From an uncultured Oscillospiraceae bacterium (GTDB taxonomy: Bacteria > Bacillota > Clostridia > Oscillospirales > Oscillospiraceae): a stretch of 44,056 nucleotides of DNA. A model generated the notes under the pieces. It did not search any database. It was not told the origin of the DNA and saw only the letters and a list, made by a program, of their open reading frames with translations. The stretch spans positions 1-44,056 of the forward strand of contig CAJOMA010000002.1 of the NCBI GenBank assembly GCA_905235655.1, given 5' to 3'. Made by a program: the position numbers and the translations under genes. Below are positions 27,188-35,577 of the stretch, piece by piece. The first letter of the stretch is position 1, and every line of letters begins with the position of its first letter.

Positions 27188-28145
27188 GCGAATCTCCCCC
27201 TCCGTGATGATAAATTGTCTTATCCAGCGCGAAAATGCGCTGGCTGAACTTCCCCTCCGGCACGGACGCAAGCGCCTCGCGGTAAATCTCCATGCGGCTG
27301 TCAATCAGGTCGATCAGTGACAGCAGCTCGCTTTCGGCGCACTGCGGACGCACGACTGCGCCGAATTCCGGCTCGCCGTGATGGGAAAGGATCATGTGCT
27401 GCAGCAGGACGGACTTCTCCTCCGGGACGTGCAGCTGCTTCGCAATTTCAGCGATTTCCTGCGCGCCCATCGCCAGATGGCCGAGCAGCTTGCCCTTGGT
27501 CGAATACTCCGTGACCAGACCGAGCTCTGAGAAGGTAAACTCCTCCTCCTTGGCGAAATCGTGCAGGAGCGTACCTGCCAGAAGCAGGTCGCGATCGACC
27601 GCGTCGGCGTAGAGCTCGGCGAGATGATCGGCAATTTTCATCATATTCCCCGTGTGCATCAGAAGGCCCTTCAGGAAGCTGTGATGCACGCTTTTGGCTG
27701 CGGGAATGGAGCGGAACGCCTCCAAATGCCGCGCAAGCATTTCCGTGCAGATCGCGCGGTAGTCGTCGTCGCGCAGCGAGGCGACCATGGTCTCCACCGA
27801 GGAAAGCATTTCCTCCGCGTCCATCGGCGCGACCGGAATGATCGCGGAAAGCTCGTAGGGGTCCGTTTTCTGCGCCAGACGAATCCGCTCGACGGAGAGC
27901 TGCGATGCGCCGCGAAACGCCTGCACCGTTCCGCGAATCTTGACGACGCTCCCCTCATCCGCAGCGCCGATCGGGCCGGGATAGTTCCAGACCTTCGTTT
28001 CGATCGAGCCGCTGACGTCGGAAAGCACCGCGTTGAGATACTGGCTGCCGCTGGTCGAGGTCTTGGACGCCGCGGCCTTGAGCAGATAGAATCCCTCCAC
28101 CGCGTCGCCGGGCGTCATGTCCGAAATTCGCTTGTTATACTCCAT
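27174..28145 (-). CDS. yhaM: OB-fold + HD-domain 3'-5' exoribonuclease YhaM-like
   Basis: MEYNKRISDMTPGDAVEGFYLLKAAASKTSTSGSQYLNAVLSDVSGSIETKVWN (OB) + HHSFLKGLLMHTGNMMKIADHLAELY...AGTLLHDFAKEEEF (HD). Confidence 0.88.
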   Translation of the reverse strand: MEYNKRISDMTPGDAVEGFYLLKAAASKTSTSGSQYLNAVLSDVSGSIETKVWNYPGPIGAADEGSVVKIRGTVQAFRGASQLSVERIRLAQKTDPYELSAIIPVAPMDAEEMLSSVETMVASLRDDDYRAICTEMLARHLEAFRSIPAAKSVHHSFLKGLLMHTGNMMKIADHLAELYADAVDRDLLLAGTLLHDFAKEEEFTFSELGLVTEYSTKGKLLGHLAMGAQEIAEIAKQLHVPEEKSVLLQHMILSHHGEPEFGAVVRPQCAESELLSLIDLIDSRMEIYREALASVPEGKFSQRIFALDKTIYHHGGGDSHAVL

Positions 28146-28156
28146 ACCGTTGCCTC

Positions 28157-29146
28157 CTATCTGCCGCAGACCCAATAGTCCTGCGGCGAGTGCAGAAATC
28201 TCATTAGCTCTTCCCTGAACGCGGGATAGCAGGCGGACGTTCTTCCTCTGCCGAGGATCAGCGGATCAATGCGCCGCTTCTTCGCGGGGATCATGCGCCA
28301 GTCGCCCTCGTTTCCCGGCCGGTCGCCGGTCAGAATCTCCCGATAGGCGCAGAAGGCTTCCCATCTGCGCGAGAATTCCGCGTCAGCGCGCAGGCGCGCG
28401 AGCGCCTGCGGCTCCGTGCGGTACAGATCGCGCTCGCTCAGAACGCCTTTTCGAATGGCGTCGCCGAGCAGCTCCGAGAGCATTTGCATGGCGTAGCGAT
28501 CCTCGTCGGAGACGTAGACCTCGGCGCAGCGCAGCGCACCGCGCGCAAACGCCAGCGCCTTTTCCCCGCTGCGGAAGGTCAGCTCGGGCGCGCCGTCCTC
28601 ATTTTGCCCGACAGAGAGATCGTCATACAGCGCTTGCACCGTCTTTAGATCGGCAAAGCCGAACTGCACGAGGTTGCCGAGCGTGTATTCCAGACGGTCG
28701 GCGGAAAGCCGCGGCGCGTCGTTGTCCGCGACGGGATAGCGGTGATAATCGCACACGTCCTGCGTCGTCAGTCCAAGCGACCGCAGCAGGCTCTGAAGCT
28801 CCGGTGAGCCGTCGATCAGCTCCGTCGTTCCGTCCTCTGTCGATTCCTGCGTCATGTAATCGCCGCGCAGGAAGTCGACGACGTGGGAAAACGCGGGCGT
28901 AGCGACGTCGTGGAGCAGTCCCGCGAGTGCCTGCGCAGGCGAGGCGGTAAAGCGCCAGACGATCAGCCCGACGCCGAGGCTGTGATCAAAGCGGGAGTAT
29001 TTGGTGCAGCGGTCAAAGCGCGCAAACGCGGTGTATTCGCAGCCGCAGTTCATTCCGACCTCCCGAAGCCGCTGCATCGGCGGCGTATCCGCCGCTTTTT
29101 GCAAAAATGCCGGAATCTCCGGATGATATATCGTGTAAACTTCCAT
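28157..29146 (-). CDS. HD-domain phosphohydrolase
   Basis: FDRCTKYSRFDHSLGVGLIVWRFTASPAQALAGLLHDVATPAFSHVVDFLRGDYMTQESTE; HD-superfamily signature. Confidence 0.88.
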   Translation of the reverse strand: MEVYTIYHPEIPAFLQKAADTPPMQRLREVGMNCGCEYTAFARFDRCTKYSRFDHSLGVGLIVWRFTASPAQALAGLLHDVATPAFSHVVDFLRGDYMTQESTEDGTTELIDGSPELQSLLRSLGLTTQDVCDYHRYPVADNDAPRLSADRLEYTLGNLVQFGFADLKTVQALYDDLSVGQNEDGAPELTFRSGEKALAFARGALRCAEVYVSDEDRYAMQMLSELLGDAIRKGVLSERDLYRTEPQALARLRADAEFSRRWEAFCAYREILTGDRPGNEGDWRMIPAKKRRIDPLILGRGRTSACYPAFREELMRFLHSPQDYWVCGR

Positions 29147-29163
29147 TTTTCTCCGGTTTAAGC

Positions 29164-29194
29164 AAAGTGTCTGCCAAAAGCAGGCAGACACTTT
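29164..29194 (-). terminator. Intrinsic terminator hairpin
   Basis: AAAGTGTCTGCC...GGCAGACACTTT downstream (minus strand) of 29209-29871. Confidence 0.75.
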
Positions 29195-29208
29195 AGGCTG
29201 TCAATCTG

Positions 29209-29871
29209 TCAGCGGGTCACCGTGCCGGACGCCGTCACCTGCTCCAGCGGCGTATCGCTGTAGGTGCCGCGGAAATCCCACGCCACGTCGACGTTCGCCG
29301 AATCGCCGCTCATCTCCATCGTGCAGCTTGCAAGCAGATGGGTCGTCTTCCCGCCGGACCACGTCACATCCGCGCTGTCAAAGGACTTGGTAACGCCGTC
29401 CATCGTGATATGGACGCCGTCCATGCGCGAGCCGACGTTGATGCTGAAGGAGCTGATGGAAACGTCAAAGCGAACCATCTTCGTGCCGTCGGAGGACGCA
29501 TAGGTCGTCCAGTCGACGATCAGCTCCAGACCCGTGCCGGTGCTGGAGGTGAACTGGCCGGAATTCGTCTTCTCGCCGTCGATCGGCGCGGCTGTTTCCG
29601 TCGCTTCCTCCGTCGCTTCGGTCGGCTCGGTCGGCGCTTGGGTCGGCTCCGTCAATTCGGTCGCTTCGGTCGCCTCGGTCTGCTTTTCGTCGGTCTGCGT
29701 CGGCGCTTCCGTCCGCTCCGTCGGTTCGGTCGCTTCCGTGGGCTGTTCGGTTTGTACGGTACTGAGCTCGGTCGACTCCTTCGACGCCTTGTTCTCGCGA
29801 ATCATAAAGAATGCCAAAAGACCGACAAGAATTGCCAGCACAATCGCCAGCGCAATAATAATCTTATTCAT
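29209..29871 (-). CDS. Membrane-anchored extracytoplasmic protein with TE/P-rich stalk, unknown C-terminal domain
   Basis: MNKIIIALAIVLAILVGLLAFFMIRENK TM; long PTEATE(P) linker; beta-rich C-terminus. Confidence 0.7.
   Translation of the reverse strand: MNKIIIALAIVLAILVGLLAFFMIRENKASKESTELSTVQTEQPTEATEPTERTEAPTQTDEKQTEATEATELTEPTQAPTEPTEATEEATETAAPIDGEKTNSGQFTSSTGTGLELIVDWTTYASSDGTKMVRFDVSISSFSINVGSRMDGVHITMDGVTKSFDSADVTWSGGKTTHLLASCTMEMSGDSANVDVAWDFRGTYSDTPLEQVTASGTVTR
29590..29760. repeat. Low-complexity coding repeat (TE/P/A linker)
   Basis: Repeated (t/c)c-gtcgcttcggtcg-type units on plus strand encoding TEATEPTE on minus. Confidence 0.8.
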
Positions 29872-30060
29872 GGTACCTCCTTGCGTATTTCTCAATTGCG
29901 TTTATTATACAACGAAATCCTGTGAATTTCCACCACATTTTACATTTTTCTTTCAAAGACCGCGCTTAGCAGATTTTTTCGACGAAAAACGGAAAATCAT
30001 CTCGCAAAACAGCGAAAAAAGCGTTATAATAATACAAAACGAGCGCGGAGGCAATCGTCT

Positions 30061-31500
30061 ATGGGAAAATTTGAAAAGAAAAAGCGCAGGCGCCTGCTCT
30101 GGATCATTCCGCTTGCCTTGATCGCCGCCGCAGCGGTCTTTTGCTTTGTAATCAACCGCTGGCGCGTCACGGTTTCGCTGAACGGCAGAGAGGAAGTAAC
30201 GGTCGAATGCGGCACGCAGTACATCGACGAAGGCGCGGTCGCCTGCTTTGGCGGAACGATCTTCCCCGCCGAGCTCAAGGCGCTTGACGTTGCGGCGGAA
30301 AACCGCGTCGACGCGGCGACGCCCGGCGATTATTCCATCGTCTACACCGCGGACTACCTGATGTTCCGCGGCAGCGCGGAGCGCACCGTGCACGTCGTCG
30401 ATACGACGCTGCCGGAGCTGACGCTGCTGGGCGAGCTTGTCTGCTATGATCTGCCCGAGCTTCCGTTTACCGAACCGGGCTACACCGCGCGGGACAACGT
30501 CGACGGCGATATCACCGGCAAAGTCGTCTGTGAGGAGATTGACGGAGCGCTGGTCTACACCGTCTCCGATTCCTCCGGCAACACCGCGCAGGCGACGCGG
30601 GGGCTTCTCCGAACGGACACGGTCGCGCCGGAGATCACACTGAAGGGCGGCAATGAGATTGACCTGAACGCAGGCATTCCCTATGAGGAGCCCGGCTTTT
30701 CCTGCCTTGACGACAGCGCGGGCGATATCACCGACCGCGTCACCGTCAGCGGCGAGGTCGACTGCTACCACAAAGGAGCCTACGAGCTCACCTATACCGC
30801 AGAGGATGATTACCACAACATAACCACCGTCACGCGCACCGTCAACTTCGTGCCCGTGCCTCAGCCGGACAAGGTCGATCCCGGCGACAAGGTCATCTAT
30901 CTGACCTTTGACGACGGACCGGGGCCGTACACCGAACAGCTTCTGGACGTTCTGGACGCGTACAACGTCAAGGCGACCTTCTTCGTCGTGGACACCGCCT
31001 ATTCCGATCTGATCGCGGAGGAATTCGCCCGCGGCCACAGCATCGGCATCCATACCGCGACGCACAACTACGATCTGATCTATTCCAGCGAGGAAGCCTA
31101 CTTTGCAGACCTCCAGCACATGCAGAATCTGATCGTCAGCCTGACCGGACAGCGCACCACGCTGGTACGCTTCCCCGGCGGCAGCTCCAACACCGTCAGC
31201 AAGTTCAACCCCGGTATTATGACCACCCTCGCGGCCGATCTGACGGACATGGGCTACCAGTATTTTGACTGGAACGTCAGCAGCGGCGACGCCGGCGAAA
31301 CGACCGAGACCCAGCGGGTCTTCGAGAACGTGATCAGCGGCGTGCAGTGGCAGAACATTTCCATCGTCCTGCAGCACGATATCAAGGGCTTCAGCGTGGC
31401 GGCGGTCGAGCAGATCATCATATGGGGACTGAACAACGGCTATACCTTCCTCCCCCTCGATTCCACCAGCCCAACCTCGCACCACCGAATCGCGAACTGA
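30061..31500 (+). CDS. Polysaccharide deacetylase with N-terminal Ig-like (DUF5011-like) domains
   Basis: KVIYLTFDDGPGPYTEQLLDVLDAYNVKATFFVVDTAYSDLIAEEFARGHSIGIHTATHNY...LVRFPGGSSN; TFDDGP and HTxTH motifs. Confidence 0.93.
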   Translation: MGKFEKKKRRRLLWIIPLALIAAAAVFCFVINRWRVTVSLNGREEVTVECGTQYIDEGAVACFGGTIFPAELKALDVAAENRVDAATPGDYSIVYTADYLMFRGSAERTVHVVDTTLPELTLLGELVCYDLPELPFTEPGYTARDNVDGDITGKVVCEEIDGALVYTVSDSSGNTAQATRGLLRTDTVAPEITLKGGNEIDLNAGIPYEEPGFSCLDDSAGDITDRVTVSGEVDCYHKGAYELTYTAEDDYHNITTVTRTVNFVPVPQPDKVDPGDKVIYLTFDDGPGPYTEQLLDVLDAYNVKATFFVVDTAYSDLIAEEFARGHSIGIHTATHNYDLIYSSEEAYFADLQHMQNLIVSLTGQRTTLVRFPGGSSNTVSKFNPGIMTTLAADLTDMGYQYFDWNVSSGDAGETTETQRVFENVISGVQWQNISIVLQHDIKGFSVAAVEQIIIWGLNNGYTFLPLDSTSPTSHHRIAN

Positions 31501-31538
31501 TATAATTAAAGTTTTAATTGAATTTTAGTTTCATAAAT

Positions 31539-31588
31539 AACAAGCTGAAACGCGGCGAAAAGCTTCCAACGTTTCAGCTTGTTTTTTT
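31539..31588. terminator. Intrinsic terminator between convergent genes
   Basis: AACAAGCTGAAACG...CGTTTCAGCTTGTTTTTTT. Confidence 0.88.
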
Positions 31589-31590
31589 CT

Positions 31591-31947
31591 TTACTTTTGG
31601 GGCACGTTTTTCGTTGCGATCAGGGCGACGCCGGTGCCGGCGACGTCCGGCAGGACGATATCCCCGATCTCAACGGGCGCTTCGACGCAAACCGCCTTGA
31701 TCTGCTCCATGCAGGCGGCGATCTTGTCTTTGGGAATATCGGTCTGCGTGCGGACGGAAAGGCGATTGACCGTGCCGCCGCGGATCGCCACGGTAGAGGT
31801 CACCGTGCGCTTCGGGCAAAGGACTTCATTCCTGGCGTAAGTTTCGCCGCGCGGGCAGGTGTTGCCCTCCACGCGGAGCGTTCCGTCCTCTTCAAACACG
31901 CGCAGGCTGCACCCGAGCGGGCAGCCGATACAGGTCAGTTCTCTCAT
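31591..31947 (-). CDS. DUF1667-type cysteine-rich protein associated with FAD oxidoreductases
   Basis: MRELTCIGCPLGCSLRVFEEDGTLRVEGNTCPRGETYARNEVLCPKRTVTSTVAIRGG; CxxCxxxC. Confidence 0.9.
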   Translation of the reverse strand: MRELTCIGCPLGCSLRVFEEDGTLRVEGNTCPRGETYARNEVLCPKRTVTSTVAIRGGTVNRLSVRTQTDIPKDKIAACMEQIKAVCVEAPVEIGDIVLPDVAGTGVALIATKNVPQK

Positions 31948-31948
31948 C

Positions 31949-33202
31949 TCACTCCACCTCCGTGCATACGCGGATCGACTGAAGCGGCTGCTTTAATTCG
32001 CTCTTTTTCAAAATGACCTGCTCCATCTCTCCGGGGGCGAGCACCCGTTTTTTGATCCTGCGGATGCGTTCTCCGTTGCAGTATACGCAGATGTAGCGGT
32101 CGCGGTAGACGTCCGCCACGCGGAAGCGCACCGTCACGGTATCCGCCATGTTGTCCGGGTCGAGCTTCTGCGGGACGGTATAGCGCACGCCGCTGTCCGC
32201 AGTGATATCCACCGTCCTGCCCGCACAAGGCTGTGACAGAACGTATGCCGCCGCGTTTTTGCCCGCGAGCGCCGCTTCCTCGGAGACATAGTCCACGAGG
32301 TCGTGCACATGCAGGACGTTGCCGCAGGCGAAGACGCCCTCGCAGCCGGTCTGCAGGCGGTCGTCGACCTCCGGTCCGTTCGTCACGCGGTTCATCGTCA
32401 CGTCGAGCGCGCGCGTCAGCTCGTTTTCCGGCAGCAGACCGACCGAAAGCAGCAGCGTGTCGCAGGCGTAGTACTCCTCCGTGCCCGCAATCGGGCGGCG
32501 GTTTTCGTCGACCTGCGCGAGCGTCACGCCCGTCAGACGTTCTTTGCCGTGAATTTCCACGACCGTGTGGCTCAGCTTCAGCGGAATGCCGAAGTCGTCC
32601 AGACACTGCACGATATTGCGCTTCAAGCCGCCGGAATAGGGCATCAGCTCCGCGACGACCTTGACCTTCGCGCCCTCGAGCGTCATGCGGCGCGCCATGA
32701 TCAGTCCGATGTCGCCCGAGCCGAGGATGACGACCTCTTTGCCGACCTGAAAGCCCTCGATGTTCATCAGACGCTGCGCCGTGCCCGCAGAGAAAATGCC
32801 TGCCGGACGGCTGCCGGGGATATTCAGTGCGCCGCGCGGACGCTCCCTGCAGCCCATCGCCAGGATCAGCGCCTTCGCCTGCACCCGCACGAGACCGTCC
32901 TCGCGGCTGACGTAGGTGACGAGCTTCTCTCTCGAGATCGAGATCACCGTTGCGCCGAGGCGGTAGGGGATATTCTCCTCGCGCACCTGCGCGATAAACC
33001 GCGCGGCGTATTCCGGTCCGGTCAGCTCCTCCTTGAATGTGTGCAGACCGAAGCCGTTATGAATGCACTGGTTCAGAATACCGCCGAGCAGATGGTCGCG
33101 CTCTAAAATCAGAACATCCTGCACGCCGGCGCGTCTTGCGCTCAGCGCCGCGGCAAGCCCCGCAGGTCCGCCGCCGATGACGATTAAATCATAAACTCTC
33201 AT
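31949..33202 (-). CDS. NAD(P)/FAD-dependent oxidoreductase
   Basis: MRVYDLIVIGGGPAGLAAALSARRAGVQDVLILERDHLLGGILNQCIHNGFG; second Rossmann VVILGSGDIGLIMARRM. Confidence 0.92.
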   Translation of the reverse strand: MRVYDLIVIGGGPAGLAAALSARRAGVQDVLILERDHLLGGILNQCIHNGFGLHTFKEELTGPEYAARFIAQVREENIPYRLGATVISISREKLVTYVSREDGLVRVQAKALILAMGCRERPRGALNIPGSRPAGIFSAGTAQRLMNIEGFQVGKEVVILGSGDIGLIMARRMTLEGAKVKVVAELMPYSGGLKRNIVQCLDDFGIPLKLSHTVVEIHGKERLTGVTLAQVDENRRPIAGTEEYYACDTLLLSVGLLPENELTRALDVTMNRVTNGPEVDDRLQTGCEGVFACGNVLHVHDLVDYVSEEAALAGKNAAAYVLSQPCAGRTVDITADSGVRYTVPQKLDPDNMADTVTVRFRVADVYRDRYICVYCNGERIRRIKKRVLAPGEMEQVILKKSELKQPLQSIRVCTEVE

Positions 33203-34644
33203 TTGCGTCCCTCCATCGTGCCGGTCAGCAGCTCCGAGCCGGGAACGTTTTTACAGATTTCCTCCATCGGGCGGTGCAGCTCCCGCGACAGGATTTCCAT
33301 GAGACGCGGCGTGCAGAAGCCCGCCTGACAGCGTCCCATGCCCGCACGGACGCGCCGCTTGATTCCGTCCAGCGAAACCGCTCCGACGGGTCTGCGGATC
33401 GCCTCGACGATCTCGCCCTCACTGATCTGCTCGCAGCGGCAGACGATGCTGCCGTAGAGCGGATTCTCCGCGATCAGCGCCTTGCGCTCCTGCGCTGGCA
33501 GCTCTGCAAGGCGCGGGATTGCTTTGCGCGTCGGCACAAAGTCGGGGTTTTCTTCCGCGCCGAGCCTGTCTGCGATCCTCTCGGCGAGATAGCTGCCGAT
33601 CGCGGGCGCGGAGGTCAGACCGGGCGATTCGATGCCCGCCGCCTCGAAGAAGTTTTCCGCGTCCGGCGTTTCTCCGATGATAAAGTCGCCGCCCTCCTCA
33701 TGCGCGCGCAGACCGGAGAACGAGGTGATTACGCTCCGCAGCGGCAGCTCACGGACGCTCTTCTGCGCAGTTTTTGTCAGATATGCAAGCTCTGCGGCGG
33801 TCGTCGGCGTCTGCTCCTTGTCCTCCACATCGGTCGCCGTCGGGCCGATCAGCAGATTGCCGTGCGCCGTCGGCGTGACCAGAACGCCCTTGCCGAGCGA
33901 GCTCGGAAGCTGGAAAACCGTATGCGAGACGTAGCCGCCCACTTCCTTGTCCAGCAGGCAGTAATCGCCCTTTCTGGGCGTAATGTGCATTGGAATCGCG
34001 CTGACCATGCGGTGAATTTTGTCCGCATGTACGCCCGCCGCGTTGACGACGCAGGTCGCTTTGATCTGCGCAAGATTTGTGGTGATGAGATAGCCGTCCG
34101 TCTCGCGCGAAATGCCGGTCACGGTCTCGTTTCTGCGAAACTCCACGCCGTTTTGGCAGGCGTTTTCCGCCAGCGCGATCGTCAGCTCGAACGGGCAGAT
34201 AATGCCGCCTGTCGGCGCATAGAGCGCGGCGACCGCGTTCTCGCTCAGATTCGGCTCCTTCCTCCGCGCTTCGTCGCCGGTCAGAATCGCCAGCCCCTCC
34301 ACGCCGTTTGCCACGCCGCGCACATACAGCTCCTGCAGCGCGGGAAGCCCGTCCTCCGACAGGCACAGCACCAGCGAGCCGTTGCGCCGGAAGCGAATAT
34401 CCAGCTCTTCGGCAAGCTGCGGCATCATGCGGCTGCCCAGAAGATTCATCTTTGCCTTCATCGTACCCGGCTTCGCGTCAAAGCCGGCGTGGACAATACC
34501 GCTGTTCGCCTTTGACGTGCCGGAGCAGACGTCCTCTCCCTTTTCAATCAGGCAAATCCGCAGCCTTCGGCGCAACAGCTCTCGTGCGACCGCGCAGCCG
34601 ATCACGCCGCCGCCGATGACGGCGACGTCATAGTCGTTACGCAT
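33199..34644 (-). CDS. GlpA-like FAD-dependent (glycerol-3-phosphate dehydrogenase family) oxidoreductase with C-terminal BFD-like [2Fe-2S] domain
   Basis: MRNDYDVAVIGGGVIGCAVARELLRRRLRICLIEKGEDVCSGTSKANSGIVHAGFDAKPGTMKAKMNLLG...SIVCRCEQISEGEIVEAIRRP...RVRAGMGRCQAGFCTPRLMEIL. Confidence 0.92.
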   Translation of the reverse strand: MRNDYDVAVIGGGVIGCAVARELLRRRLRICLIEKGEDVCSGTSKANSGIVHAGFDAKPGTMKAKMNLLGSRMMPQLAEELDIRFRRNGSLVLCLSEDGLPALQELYVRGVANGVEGLAILTGDEARRKEPNLSENAVAALYAPTGGIICPFELTIALAENACQNGVEFRRNETVTGISRETDGYLITTNLAQIKATCVVNAAGVHADKIHRMVSAIPMHITPRKGDYCLLDKEVGGYVSHTVFQLPSSLGKGVLVTPTAHGNLLIGPTATDVEDKEQTPTTAAELAYLTKTAQKSVRELPLRSVITSFSGLRAHEEGGDFIIGETPDAENFFEAAGIESPGLTSAPAIGSYLAERIADRLGAEENPDFVPTRKAIPRLAELPAQERKALIAENPLYGSIVCRCEQISEGEIVEAIRRPVGAVSLDGIKRRVRAGMGRCQAGFCTPRLMEILSRELHRPMEEICKNVPGSELLTGTMEGRK

Positions 34645-34679
34645 TTACCTGCCTCCTTCCTTCCCTTTTATATAGTATT

Positions 34680-34707
34680 ATTATACTACATTTGTCCGTT
34701 TTCGCAA
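34680..34707 (-). promoter_or_regulatory. Putative promoter of the FAD oxidoreductase operon
   Basis: Minus strand TTGCGA, 16-bp spacer, TATAAT. Confidence 0.55.
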
Positions 34708-34786
34708 GAACAGTTTTTTGTAAAGAGATGGCATAAAGGAAAGATTTGTTGTATAATGGCGACAGAAACCGAAAGGAGCCGAAACG

Positions 34787-35344
34787 ATGCATCGCTGCGC
34801 TTGGGTCAATCTGAAAAATCCGCTGTATATCCGCTATCACGATGAGGAATGGGGCGTTCCCCTGCACGACGATCCGGCGTTATACGAGCTTTTGATTCTG
34901 GAGTCCTTTCAAGCGGGGCTCTCATGGGAATGCGTTCTGAATAAGCGCGAGGCGTTTCGTCTCGCGTTCGACGGCTTCGATATTCATAAGGTGATCGCTT
35001 ACGATGAGGCAAAAATCGACGCGCTGATGCAGAATCCCGCGATCATCCGCAACCGCAGAAAGATCGCCGCCGCCGTGAGCAACAGCAGAGTATTTTTGGA
35101 AATTCAGAAGGAATTCGGCTCCTTTGACCGGTATTTGCAGTCCTTTACCGGCGGGAAGATCATCTGCGAGGAATACACCCTCCGCACGACCTCCCCGCTG
35201 TCCGACCGCATTTCGGAGGATATGAAGCGGCGCGGCATGCGCTTTGTCGGCTCCACGATCATCTATTCCTATCTGCAGTCCGCCGGCGTGATCGACGCGC
35301 ATGGACAAGAATGCGACAAGCACCATAAGCAACAGGGAGACTGA
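34787..35344 (+). CDS. tag: DNA-3-methyladenine glycosylase I
   Basis: MHRCAWVNLKNPLYIRYHDEEWGVPLHDDPALYELLILESFQAGLSWECVLNKREAFRLAFDGFD; canonical Tag N-terminus. Confidence 0.95.
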   Translation: MHRCAWVNLKNPLYIRYHDEEWGVPLHDDPALYELLILESFQAGLSWECVLNKREAFRLAFDGFDIHKVIAYDEAKIDALMQNPAIIRNRRKIAAAVSNSRVFLEIQKEFGSFDRYLQSFTGGKIICEEYTLRTTSPLSDRISEDMKRRGMRFVGSTIIYSYLQSAGVIDAHGQECDKHHKQQGD

Positions 35345-35364
35345 TTCTCAGCCTCCCTGTTGCT
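35328..35364. terminator. Terminator-like hairpin copy 1 (37 bp), contains the tag stop codon
   Basis: AGCAACAGGGAGACTGATTCTCAGCCTCCCTGTTGCT; no clear T-tract. Confidence 0.65.
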
Positions 35365-35527
35365 GAGCGTGTCAAAAATGTCTTTTTGACACGCTCATGC
35401 GGATTTTCAAACTTAAAATCAGTTTGAAAATCCTGTTTTATTGAACGTGAAAGACAACCCTGACGGTTTTCTTTCACACTTTCTTTCCCTCCGAATTACC
35501 CGCTTGCTGCGTTCTTTGACAGTCTGA
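35365..35527. mobile_element. Candidate non-autonomous structured element, locus B
   Basis: Begins GAGCGTGTCAAAAATGTCTTTTTGACACGCTC hairpin, ends TTTGACAGTCTGA, flanked by 37-bp direct repeats of a hairpin. Confidence 0.6.
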
Positions 35528-35564
35528 AGCAACAGGGAGGCTGATTCTCAGCCTCCCTGTTGCT
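35528..35564. terminator. Terminator-like hairpin copy 2 (37 bp), 3' of the sulfatase gene
   Basis: AGCAACAGGGAGGCTGATTCTCAGCCTCCCTGTTGCT; one mismatch to copy 1. Confidence 0.65.
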
Positions 35565-35577
35565 ATATCATCTATTG

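Noticed and set aside
29164-29194. Possible additional terminator-flanked element near 29164 (GGCAGACAC hairpin followed by CTGTCAATCTGTCA)
   Set aside because: Only one hairpin copy and no GCGTGTC hairpin end; treated as a normal single terminator.
29590-29760. Possible CRISPR or tandem-repeat array
   Set aside because: Units are irregular short codon repeats within a coding linker; no constant repeat/variable spacer structure.
29534-30121. Val/Ser-repeat plus-strand ORF opposite the TE-rich protein
   Set aside because: Repetitive translation is the complement of the TE/P linker; not an independent gene.
29953-31485. 510-aa minus-strand ORF antisense to the polysaccharide deacetylase
   Set aside because: No family motifs; the plus-strand protein has TFDDGP and other NodB signatures.
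33274-34515. 413-aa plus-strand ORF antisense to the GlpA-like gene
   Set aside because: Arg/Ala/Asp-rich translation typical of a codon shadow; no RBS or domain evidence.
31591-34644. Novel redox operon (DUF1667/FAD/GlpA-like)
   Set aside because: Recurrent, already recognised gene arrangement related to glycerol-3-phosphate dehydrogenase loci; ordinary.
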